DNA from: Spirosoma pollinicola
GTDB taxonomy: Bacteria; Bacteroidota; Bacteroidia; Cytophagales; Spirosomataceae
Length of the DNA stretch: 64,000 nucleotides
Assembly (NCBI RefSeq): GCF_002831565.1
Contig: NZ_CP025096.1
Location: 4,016,501-4,080,500, forward strand
Reading direction: 5' to 3'
Shown here: in pieces, positions 1 through 7,449 of the stretch
Numbering within the stretch: the first letter of the stretch is position 1
How the letters are laid out: each line of letters begins with the position of its first letter
Translations under genes and position numbers: made by a program
The notes under the pieces: model-generated
The model's input: the letters and a program-made list of their open reading frames with translations, nothing else
Databases searched by the model: none
What the model was told of the DNA's origin: nothing

Positions 1-786
1 CCTTTCCTCCACTCTTCCCTTTCCTCCTTCCTCCCAAAATTTAACCATCGCATCCAGTGCGTAGCCCGTATTTCTTCGGCTGACGGTGGGTTTGGGATAC
101 CCTTCGCGAATGTGTTTTTGAACGTCGGGTTTGGATAGCCAGTCGCGGAATTGGGTGTACAGTCGCTGTTCGAGCGGACTAGAGACGTTTTCTCCCCTGC
201 ATTTGGCATCGAACTGTTCCTGGGTGAGTGGGCCAAACGTGACTTCGGCACCGTCGCTCAAAACAGCTTTCACTTCGAGGAGGTGATTGCGAGTGGTGCC
301 CCAGATGATGGAGTGCAGCCCGCAGGAGTTATTGCCGATCATGCCGCCGATCATGGCCCGGCTGGCCGTACTGGTTTCGGGACCGAAGAGCAAACCGCGT
401 GGTTTTATGAATGCATTCAGATCATCGCGGATGACGCCCGGCTGCACACGCACCCATTGCTCATCGGCGTTCACGTCCAGAATCTTACCGAAATATTTGG
501 ATATGTCGACCACTATACCGCTCCCAACGACCTGCCCGGCCAGTGACGTACCGGCCGCTCTGGGAATCAGTCCCAGTTTATGTTGTTGCGCGAACCGGAG
601 TAGCGCTTTGATGTCGGCAGTGGATTTCGGCAAGGCTACCGCAATCGGCATTTCCTGATAGACCGAGGCATCGGTTGCATACAGAATCCGTTGGGCGGTG
701 TGCTCAGATGACTCATCGAAGTAAAGATCCCCTTCGAACGAAGGCAAGAGGGTAGAGAAGGGCGGTTTTGGGGAAATGCGAAACAT
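1..786 (-). CDS. FAD-binding oxidase (GlcD/YdiJ-like), N-terminal part
   Basis: The minus-strand frame opens at the ATG at 786 and stays open to the window edge, giving 262 codons of the N-terminus. It carries the FAD_binding_4 (PCMH-type) signature PRAAGTSLAGQ near residue 70, then GGMIGNNSCG, LLEVKAVLSDG and SRRNTGYALD, a set typical of large FAD/FMN dehydrogenases fused to a C-terminal Fe-S (CCG) half, such as YdiJ-like or D-lactate-dehydrogenase-like proteins of about 950-1000 residues. The likely role is oxidation of a 2-hydroxy acid; the substrate cannot be told. The last visible codons (EEGKGRVEER) come from a purine-rich tract that may be an in-frame repeat. The Fe-S half lies outside the window, so the family is secure but the full architecture is inferred. 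Confidence 0.88.
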   Translation of the reverse strand, partial: MFRISPKPPFSTLLPSFEGDLYFDESSEHTAQRILYATDASVYQEMPIAVALPKSTADIKALLRFAQQHKLGLIPRAAGTSLAGQVVGSGIVVDISKYFGKILDVNADEQWVRVQPGVIRDDLNAFIKPRGLLFGPETSTASRAMIGGMIGNNSCGLHSIIWGTTRNHLLEVKAVLSDGAEVTFGPLTQEQFDAKCRGENVSSPLEQRLYTQFRDWLSKPDVQKHIREGYPKPTVSRRNTGYALDAMVKFWEEGGKGRVEER

Positions 787-873
787 AGCAACAGAAGCGT
801 AAAACGTCCTGTAAAGATACAAAAACCGCCATGTGTTTGTGGAATCTATTGGGTTTGGGCACTGATAAACGTC

Positions 874-916
874 GATGGCGCAAGGCAGAGCCAACGTGGC
901 CCGGCCTTGCGCCATC
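874..916. repeat. Palindrome with GATGGCGCAAGGC arms
   Basis: Two perfect 13-bp arms (874-886 and 904-916) flank a 17-nt loop. The same 13-bp arm appears inside the much longer inverted repeat at 15628-15782, so this is a repeat family and not just a local hairpin. No T-run follows the stem on either strand, which argues against a standard terminator for the gene ending at 936. Confidence 0.75.
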
Positions 917-935
917 TTCAATAAAAAAAACCTTT

Positions 936-2006
936 CTAATTCACCGAAACACTGCCCGAACTAGCCGCAATATCGATGGGGATGCCACCGCCATTGAGTT
1001 TGCCCCGAACCCGGTCTTTTTCAATATCACCGTCAAAGCGGGATAAATTAGACGGCATGTTAACCCGGTTACCACGCAGATTCAGGTCCATTCCTTTGTT
1101 AAGGGGCATCTGTACATGAATGCTTCCCGCGCTTGTATTCAGCCGAACGTAGTCGCCAAGTTTTGTTAAGCTTACATCAACGCTACCGGCGCTCGTACTC
1201 GCATCCAGGCTACCGGCTACATTAGCCAGTCGAACACCGCCCCCCGATGTTCCCGCTTTAATGTCGCCTTCAATGCCATCGCCCTGGATACTGCCACCGC
1301 TGGTGCGGGCATCAATATCGCCTTTCAGGTCATTGAGCCGGATGCTGCCGCCCGAAGTAACCAGACGCATTCTGCCCGTTGATGATCTTGCTTCAATGGA
1401 GCCACCCGACGTCTGGAGATCAATATTGGTTGCCATGCTGCTATTGCGGCAGCGGTCAAAGTGAATAGATCCGCCCGATGTCTGGCCAGCGATGTCGCCT
1501 TGTACGTCGCTTACATTCAGGCTACCCCCGCTGGTACGGAATTTTTGCGTACCGTTTAGCAATGAAAGCTGAATGCTGCCGCCCGAGGTACGCAGGTCGG
1601 TTGTCACGTTGCGGGGCGTGTAGAATTTGAAACTGATGCTGAGTGATTTTTTCCAGTCGTGGTCGTTATTCCGGCGTTTGGCGGTCGCTACGATTGTACT
1701 GCCCTCCTGCGCAATCGTAATGTCGTAATCTCTGAGTCTTTCTTCAATTTCTTCTTTGTCGAGGGAGTTGCGCCCGTTCCAGTTGTTGGCGCGTACATAC
1801 ATCTCAACTTTGGCATTCATATCAGTGCCGCCTTCGATGGTCAGGCTGCCGCCTGAGGTTTCGGCCCGAACGGCGTTTATCCTGCCCGAAAAGGTTTTAG
1901 TTTGATAGGGGGGCTGGTCTTCAGTAGTCAGGCGACCACCGGCCAGAGAGGTTAGCGCAAGTGTGCCAGCGCTTAGGAGGGTCAGTAGAAACTGGTTGCG
2001 TTTCAT
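936..2006 (-). CDS. Secreted DUF4097-type beta-strand repeat protein
   Basis: The 356-residue product starts at the ATG at 2006 (MKRNQFLLTLL...), which begins directly with a signal peptide; an upstream in-frame start at 2039 would add 11 non-signal residues. The mature part contains about ten units of the form T-S-G/A-G-S/G-I/L/V spaced 15-40 residues (for example ETSGGSL, RTSGGSI, QTSGGSI, STSAGSV, NTSAGSI), the ladder pattern of DUF4097 'putative adhesin' beta-solenoids. It should be exported to the periplasm or surface; the family has no established biochemical function. It is alone on its strand, between a partial oxidase gene and a divergent channel gene. It is related to the two DUF4097 proteins at 12269-14088 but has a much more regular repeat. 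Confidence 0.85.
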   Translation of the reverse strand: MKRNQFLLTLLSAGTLALTSLAGGRLTTEDQPPYQTKTFSGRINAVRAETSGGSLTIEGGTDMNAKVEMYVRANNWNGRNSLDKEEIEERLRDYDITIAQEGSTIVATAKRRNNDHDWKKSLSISFKFYTPRNVTTDLRTSGGSIQLSLLNGTQKFRTSGGSLNVSDVQGDIAGQTSGGSIHFDRCRNSSMATNIDLQTSGGSIEARSSTGRMRLVTSGGSIRLNDLKGDIDARTSGGSIQGDGIEGDIKAGTSGGGVRLANVAGSLDASTSAGSVDVSLTKLGDYVRLNTSAGSIHVQMPLNKGMDLNLRGNRVNMPSNLSRFDGDIEKDRVRGKLNGGGIPIDIAASSGSVSVN

Positions 2007-2179
2007 GAGGCTTATCTGTTTATGTGGTAAAGATGTCACTCCGGTAAAAAAGGTTGCACGAGTATTTTAATTTCCAGATGACACCATTGATTTATTTCTT
2101 CTGGATAGCAGCTATCATTGGTGGGTTTAACTCTTTTCAACTAATCAGATAGTCAGGTTTTCAGGAAAAGTAAATTTCA

Positions 2180-2208
2180 TTGACACTTAGGTTACTTTTA
2201 ATTATATG
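2180..2208 (+). promoter_or_regulatory. Putative promoter of the channel-like gene
   Basis: TTGACA (2180-2185), a 17-bp spacer and TATATG (2203-2208) lie about 37 bp before the ATG at 2245. This fits a classical -35/-10 pair better than the Bacteroidota TTTG/TAnnTTTG form, so it is only tentative. Confidence 0.4.
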
Positions 2209-2244
2209 GTCGTCTTACTTCCAAACTAACTTAACTAACTTATT

Positions 2245-2919
2245 ATGAACATCGTTGATGTAATTACCTCTTCACTTACTGGTTTTTTTGAGCAATTAGC
2301 TGCTTTTTTTCCTCGTTTGATTGGTGCGTTTATCCTTCTGTTGATTGGGTCACTGATTGCACGGGGAGTACGGTTTTTAGTGACGAAAGTGCTGAAGGCA
2401 ATTCGATTTGATGCATTTGCTGCTCAGGTTGGCGTTGATGGTTTTCTACAGCGGGGTGGTATTCAGCAGCCGCCTAGTGCTGTTATGGGAACCATGCTAT
2501 ACTGGCTTATTATGCTGGTCGTTTATCAAACGTTTTTTAACAGCCTGGGTCTGGAAGTCGTTTCAACGTTACTTAGTAGTGTTATTTTGTACATACCAAA
2601 TGTTATTGTATCGACAATTATCATTGTTGTAGGTCTGTATCTGGCTGATTTTGTGAAGTCGATGCTGGTCGCCACGCTTCGTTCAACGGGCGTACAGTAT
2701 GCCGATCTAATTGGTACTATTGTCCGGGTTGCTATTCTGTTTTTGGTATTTTCTATTGCCCTCACTCAGTTAAAGGTTGGTGAAGCTATCATCAATACTG
2801 TTGTTTCAGTTGTGCTTGGTGCAGCCGGGTTGGCTCTGTCAATTGCCTTTGGATTCGGTGCCCGCGAATGGGCTACTGACCTGATAAATCGCTACCTCCG
2901 CAGTCAGGATAAAGTATAA
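2245..2919 (+). CDS. Small mechanosensitive-channel-like membrane protein
   Basis: The 224-residue protein is almost entirely hydrophobic, with about five predicted membrane segments: residues 20-45 (LIGAFILLLIGSLIARGV), 80-100, 110-140, 155-175 and 180-205. The pattern of repeated 'conserved TM helix' units (P-x-hydrophobic-G-x-hydrophobic-L-I-G) and the glycine/alanine-rich pore-like helix VVLGAAGLALSIAFGFGAREWA near the C-terminus match the CmpX/TM_helix family annotated as mechanosensitive ion channel proteins. It lacks the beta domain of full MscS, so channel activity is inferred only. It is a single-gene unit with its own promoter and a strong terminator. Confidence 0.8.
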   Translation: MNIVDVITSSLTGFFEQLAAFFPRLIGAFILLLIGSLIARGVRFLVTKVLKAIRFDAFAAQVGVDGFLQRGGIQQPPSAVMGTMLYWLIMLVVYQTFFNSLGLEVVSTLLSSVILYIPNVIVSTIIIVVGLYLADFVKSMLVATLRSTGVQYADLIGTIVRVAILFLVFSIALTQLKVGEAIINTVVSVVLGAAGLALSIAFGFGAREWATDLINRYLRSQDKV

Positions 2920-2952
2920 TAAAGCAATAGCTACGGCTAGGCTTAACTTGTT

Positions 2953-2993
2953 AAAACGGCTCGCTGATACTGTATCAGCGAGCCGTTTTTTTT
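2953..2993 (+). terminator. Strong intrinsic terminator
   Basis: A perfect 17-bp stem (2953-2969 with 2973-2989) closes a 3-nt loop and runs into eight T residues. It sits 33 bp after the stop of the channel-like gene. The A-rich start of the stem could also serve a minus-strand transcript. Confidence 0.92.
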
Positions 2994-3063
2994 CCCTGTT
3001 CCTGAATTATAAACGTTTATCGTCCAACCAGCCGGGTATTTATAAGACTATAGAAAGGACGAT

Positions 3064-3444
3064 CTAGGCCAGTGCCCTTTGTGCTGCATTTGTGCGGGCC
3101 AGCACACGAAAATGTACCAAACCTTTAACGTCTACGTCGGGTAGATCATGCAGATGTTGCACCAGGGAAGTTACCCGGCGACGACTGACCGGAAGCCACT
3201 TACCGGCAACCAATACATCGGCACACCGATCACCTTTTCGGCGTACCTGATCGATATGGTACGGATTAACAGCAAGACTTTTACTCAATCGAATAAAGCC
3301 GGGAAGCGTACCAACACATTTTTTCAGCGTAGTCGCATTCACTTCTGGCGAGGAAGAATCAATAAGAAATACCCTCGTATAATTTCCCCAACCCATCAGG
3401 TGAGTAATTCGGGTCGTGTTGTATGTTAATTTTCTAAAAGTCAT
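3064..3444 (-). CDS. Stand-alone LytTR DNA-binding domain protein
   Basis: The 126-residue protein consists mainly of a LytTR DNA-binding domain: GWGNYTRVFL (residues 18-27), a TTLKKC helix, FIRLSKSLAVNPYHIDQV (about 50-67) and LPVSRRRV (about 83-90), the usual strand-helix pattern of AgrA/LytR outputs. There is no receiver or membrane domain, so it would act as a one-component or accessory transcription factor in the cytoplasm. It is followed by no obvious partner kinase. Its start is the ATG at 3444, preceded by an AT-rich leader. Target genes are unknown. Confidence 0.83.
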   Translation of the reverse strand: MTFRKLTYNTTRITHLMGWGNYTRVFLIDSSSPEVNATTLKKCVGTLPGFIRLSKSLAVNPYHIDQVRRKGDRCADVLVAGKWLPVSRRRVTSLVQHLHDLPDVDVKGLVHFRVLARTNAAQRALA

Positions 3445-3538
3445 GTATATGATATATATTAATAGTTAACTAGTAGTTTTTTATAAATATAGAAAAGAAA
3501 TCAATACTATAATATTTGTTATCTGTTTTGCTGTAAAA

Positions 3539-4645
3539 TTATCTTTGCTTGATCGTAATTTCGACCCGCCGATTCTTGCTGCGTTCGCCCTCCGTGTTGT
3601 TATCTGCAATCGGTTGTGCGCCACCATAGCCAATGGCAGTGATACGATCATCGGTAATGCCCCGGCGTTTCAGGTAACCGGACACAACTTTCGCGCGGTT
3701 TTCGGACAGGGCTAAATTCAGGCGTGGGTCGCCGATGTTGTCGGTATGACCTGCGACGTCGATATGCCAAAGCGGGTTCTTTTTTAAAGCCGCTACTACC
3801 TGATCCAATTCCGTTGAGGATTCGGGCAGGAGGGTATAACTGCTTTGTTCAAACTGCACGTTGTGTAATACAAACGTTGCTCCCGGCTCGAATACCGGAC
3901 CTGTTTCACTGGTTGGTTTTGGTGCAGCTGTTGTGGCTGTATTGGCGCTGACAGCCGTTGTTTTTGTGGACGGCGGACTGAGCCTGGGCGTAGGGTTTGG
4001 CGTTACGCTCACCACAGGTTTAGGTGGAATGGCTTTTGCCGGAATAACTTTTACCGGAGCTGCAACAACGACCGGAGGTTTAGCAATGGGAACTGGGGGC
4101 GTTTTGACTACCGTAACCCGGGCCGGTACTGCTTTTTGAAAGAAATACTGCGTTGATATAAGTTCGCCACCCTTTGCCAAAACGTCCGGAGTTGTTTTCC
4201 TGTCGTCGGGCCGTTGCCAGTAAAGGAAAATTTCACCTTCCAGCAAATCATTGAAAAAATCGACTCGGAAATCATAGAATTTTCCGGCTTCCAGTATGAC
4301 ATTTCCCCCGTAATTTTCGGAGTCGTTCAGTTGCCAGGAATTCATTACGAGTTTATTACCCACCCAAACCCGGATACCGTCGTCAACTTTGGCGTAAAAT
4401 CGGTATTGACCCGAAACGGGGGCCAATAGTTTTCCTGTCCAGCGAATGGAATAATAGGATTCAGGCAGGCCGGGTGCGGGGCTTTGGCCCCGCCAGTTGA
4501 AGTTGAGTTGCGGATCCATGCGGGTGAATACTTTTCGCTCGAAATTCGTCCCGACATAGTATTCACCCTTCAGACCCTGCTGCGCAAAAGTATAACCAGC
4601 CAGTAGCCAGAAAACCAGTCCTAAAAATAGTTTTATCGCTTTCAT
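3539..4645 (-). CDS. PA14-OmpA fusion envelope protein
   Basis: The 368-residue protein has a signal peptide (residues 1-21, ending TFAQ), a PA14 domain at about 25-145 (LKGEYYVGTNFERKVF, VDDGIRVWVGNKLV, FRVDFFNDLLEGEIFLYW), a proline/threonine-rich linker at about 170-250 and a C-terminal OmpA-like peptidoglycan-binding domain (GHTDNIGDPRLNLALSENRA, GYGGAQPIADN, NRRVEI). PA14 modules usually bind glycans; OmpA modules anchor proteins to peptidoglycan. It is therefore probably a periplasmic or outer-membrane protein linking the wall to a glycan ligand. It lies 80 bp downstream of nothing on its strand but shares orientation with the permease gene ending at 4726 upstream, which could co-transcribe it. 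Confidence 0.9.
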   Translation of the reverse strand: MKAIKLFLGLVFWLLAGYTFAQQGLKGEYYVGTNFERKVFTRMDPQLNFNWRGQSPAPGLPESYYSIRWTGKLLAPVSGQYRFYAKVDDGIRVWVGNKLVMNSWQLNDSENYGGNVILEAGKFYDFRVDFFNDLLEGEIFLYWQRPDDRKTTPDVLAKGGELISTQYFFQKAVPARVTVVKTPPVPIAKPPVVVAAPVKVIPAKAIPPKPVVSVTPNPTPRLSPPSTKTTAVSANTATTAAPKPTSETGPVFEPGATFVLHNVQFEQSSYTLLPESSTELDQVVAALKKNPLWHIDVAGHTDNIGDPRLNLALSENRAKVVSGYLKRRGITDDRITAIGYGGAQPIADNNTEGERSKNRRVEITIKQR

Positions 4646-4725
4646 ACCTGCCTCCTCTTTCAGTAAACATCACTAGTTTAATCATCAGTTTTTACTTGGT
4701 AATCAAGAAAATGATGAAGGGTAAA

Positions 4726-7131
4726 TCATTCGTTCTGAAGGCTTTTTGCCGGGTTGGCCCCCACGGCCCGCAACGACTCGTAGCCCACCGTCAGGGCGGT
4801 AATCAAGCTGGTAAGGAAAAGGGTTCCGGCCAGTATCCACCCGCTGAAATGAATGCGGTAGACATAGCCCTGTAGCCAGCCGTTCATCAGAAACCAGCCC
4901 AGTGGAGCCGCCAGGGCAAAGCCAATTAATACCAGCCGGCTGAACTCCCGCCCAAACAGCCACAGAAGCTGTTTTGAGGTTGCGCCAAGTACTTTCCGGA
5001 CACCAATTTCTTTGGTTTTCGATTCGGCCATAAACGCCACCAGACCGTATAAACCCAGGCAACCAATCAGAACAGCGATCAGCGAAAACACTTCTGCCAG
5101 CCCCAGCAGGATTTGCTCGGTAATGTAAAAGTTGTTTAACAGATCGTCTACGAAATCGGCTTTGAAAACTTGTTCAGGATATAACGCATTCCAGGTGCTT
5201 TCAACGGCTTTTAGCGTCGATGGGATGTTATCTGGGTCGAGTTTAAGAGAAGCCATCTGGTTCTCGCGATAGTAGTTCAGTAGGGTGGCGGGTGGAATGC
5301 CCTGGCTTAGTCCGCTCAGGTGAAAATCACGCACGACGCCGACAATAATTTTGTCGCTACCCCACAGGTTAATCCGTTTGCCGACTACATCAGCAGGCGA
5401 GCGTAGCCCTAATTCTCTTACCATTGTTTCATTCACGAGCGCTTCGTTGTTCGTTGTATCGTTGTTTCGGAAGTTGCGCCCGGCCAGCAGCTTGATACCG
5501 TAAAGCGGCACATAGTTCTTGTCGCCAACTTTAACCACCGTGGGGAATTTCTCCGGTTGCGTATGGGTATCATACGTAAATGGAACGGGCAATCGCCGGT
5601 AGGCTGCGGGTGGTTCAGCACCCAATGAAACGGCGTCAACGCCCGCTATCTGCTCCATTCGGGCACGAATAACGGCCTGCTTCGAGAGCGTACCCGGCGG
5701 TAACGGTACCGTCAGGATAGCCTCTTTCCGAAAGCCTAAATCAGCTTTTTGTATGTGCCGGACCTGTAATAGCATAACCACTACGCCAATGATGAACAGT
5801 TGGGTAATGAAAAACTGCGTGACGATCAGCCCCCGACGAACCGATACGCCCCCAACCTGATGCGTCGTTAACCGACCGCGCAGAGCCGCCACCGGATTGA
5901 ATCGGGCCAGTACCCATGACGGATACAGGCCAGCCAGCCCAATGACCCCAATAATCAGTGCCCCAAACCAAACCAGCGAATCGGGACGGAACAGATTCGT
6001 GATGGAGATATCGGTGTTCATGATAGCCAGGGCGCTATTCAGCATCGGCAGGCTGAAATACGCCAGCAACATAGCCAGTGCAACAGCCGCCAGCGTCACC
6101 AGTGTTGTTTCGGTCATGAATTGCCCCACCAACTGCCTTCGCGAACTGCCAATGGCTTTCCGAACGCCCACTTCTTTGGCTCGTTTCAGGGCGTGAGCGG
6201 TGGCGACGTTAATAAAGTTGATGCAGGACGCCAGCACCAGAAACAGGCCGACAATAATGAGCGCATACAAAATTGCCTTCGGCGACCGCCCGCCGTATTG
6301 GGGCAGGTGATCCAGGTCCGGGAGTGGAATGGCATGAAAGTCCAGCTTTTTCGCTTCAGGAGCGGTCAGGTATTTCTTCTGGATACCCGGAAAAGCATCT
6401 AGCAGCCGTTCTACTGGAGTGCCTTCGCGGAGGGTGACGAAGCATACGGTAAATACGTTTGTCCAGTCCTGCATGGCCTGTTTGCCACCTGCGCCCAAGA
6501 GCGTGGGTACGGTCGCGTAGGAAATGAAAGCGTCGTAACGAAGTTTGGTATTGGATGGCAGGTTTTTAATAAGGCCCGTAACGGTCAGGTTCGTCTGGTT
6601 GTCGAAGCGCAGCACCTTGCCCATTGGATTGGCTGAGCCAAAGTATTTCTGGGCGTATCGTTCCGTGAGCACAACCGTGTTAGGAGCTGCCAGCGCCGTT
6701 TTGGGGTTGCCGCTTATCCACTCCGAATCGAATACGTCGAAGAACTGCGGTTCAGTGAAACACAGGCTGCGTGACTCGTCAAATTTTTTCGAAAAGCCGC
6801 CTTTCCCATCGGGTACGGCCATAATGCGTCTGGGCATGTTTTCGAGCCGGGCTGCCGTTTCTACAAAGGGAAGCTCCTGCCGCAGCACCTCGCCCATTGG
6901 CCGGGGCGTGGCATCGGTTGGCACAACGTTCTCCTGCCGGATATCGGTAACAACCCAAAACGTTCGGTCCGCTTTGGCATGGTAACGGTCGAAGCTGAAC
7001 AGGTAGCTAACCAGCAGAAAAATAACAAGGCCGCAAGCCGGCCCGATCGAGAGACCAACTGTGCTGATCACATTGACCTTGCGGTTTCGCCAGAGCGTGC
7101 GGAGGGAAATGGTGAAATAGTTGCGGAACAT
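4726..7131 (-). CDS. MacB/FtsX-like ABC permease (repeat-free subgroup A)
   Basis: The 801-residue integral membrane protein has the duplicated MacB_PCD-FtsX architecture: TM1 (about 22-45), periplasmic domain 1, three TM helices (about 285-430) with the cytoplasmic coupling motif KEVGVRKAIGSS, a linker TM (about 440), periplasmic domain 2, and three C-terminal TM helices with KEIGVRKVLGAT near 705. It ends NPAKSLQNE. No Walker motifs are present, so it needs a separate ATPase. The sequence RRGLIVTQFFITQ and GCLGLYGLVAFMAE group it with the permeases at 47310 and 49731. It is the promoter-distal gene of a unit that probably begins at the sigma-54 promoter at 10501; a 55-bp inverted repeat lies just upstream. 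Substrate unknown. Confidence 0.92.
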   Translation of the reverse strand: MFRNYFTISLRTLWRNRKVNVISTVGLSIGPACGLVIFLLVSYLFSFDRYHAKADRTFWVVTDIRQENVVPTDATPRPMGEVLRQELPFVETAARLENMPRRIMAVPDGKGGFSKKFDESRSLCFTEPQFFDVFDSEWISGNPKTALAAPNTVVLTERYAQKYFGSANPMGKVLRFDNQTNLTVTGLIKNLPSNTKLRYDAFISYATVPTLLGAGGKQAMQDWTNVFTVCFVTLREGTPVERLLDAFPGIQKKYLTAPEAKKLDFHAIPLPDLDHLPQYGGRSPKAILYALIIVGLFLVLASCINFINVATAHALKRAKEVGVRKAIGSSRRQLVGQFMTETTLVTLAAVALAMLLAYFSLPMLNSALAIMNTDISITNLFRPDSLVWFGALIIGVIGLAGLYPSWVLARFNPVAALRGRLTTHQVGGVSVRRGLIVTQFFITQLFIIGVVVMLLQVRHIQKADLGFRKEAILTVPLPPGTLSKQAVIRARMEQIAGVDAVSLGAEPPAAYRRLPVPFTYDTHTQPEKFPTVVKVGDKNYVPLYGIKLLAGRNFRNNDTTNNEALVNETMVRELGLRSPADVVGKRINLWGSDKIIVGVVRDFHLSGLSQGIPPATLLNYYRENQMASLKLDPDNIPSTLKAVESTWNALYPEQVFKADFVDDLLNNFYITEQILLGLAEVFSLIAVLIGCLGLYGLVAFMAESKTKEIGVRKVLGATSKQLLWLFGREFSRLVLIGFALAAPLGWFLMNGWLQGYVYRIHFSGWILAGTLFLTSLITALTVGYESLRAVGANPAKSLQNE

Positions 7132-7157
7132 AGGATTTAGGTTTTTTGGCTTGCCGA

Positions 7158-7304
7158 GTATTTAGGGATGTGCAGGCGCGGGTATTTACCGCACAGGCGG
7201 CCCTGCCGTGCCGGTTCGCTTGCGTCAGTGAATACTGACTCCATGAACAGGCACGGCAGGGCCGCCTGTGCGGTAAATACCCGCGCCTGCACATCCCTAA
7301 ATAC
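7158..7304. repeat. Perfect 55-bp inverted repeat
   Basis: Arms at 7158-7212 and 7250-7304 are perfectly complementary over 55 bp and enclose a 37-nt loop that itself holds a small dyad (GTCAGT-GAAT-ACTGAC, 7224-7239). It fills half of the 318-bp gap between two permease genes of the same orientation. It encodes no protein that I recognise. The remaining part of this gap (7305-7449) is AT-rich and holds no convincing signal. Confidence 0.95.
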
Positions 7305-7449
7305 CCAAGACAGTGCAAGTATTAATGGAATCAAATATATATAATTTTCTTATATATAAAAATCATACTTTGAGCGGTACCAAAATTGCTGGTCGAATAG
7401 ATAGTTTATTTTTTAAGGGAATACTTCGTCAGCCAGAGTAATCAACCAC

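Noticed and set aside
874..916. Terminator for the DUF4097 gene ending at 936
   Set aside because: The stem is good but no T-run follows on the minus strand; the arm recurs in another repeat, so it is treated as a repeat element.
7375..7389. Plus-strand sigma-54-like sequence CGGTAC-N5-TTGC
   Set aside because: It matches the consensus well but points into the 3' end of an oppositely oriented gene and lacks the TGTCC-N6-GGACA pair at the expected 53 bp; its minus-strand reading (TGGTAC) lacks a -12 box.
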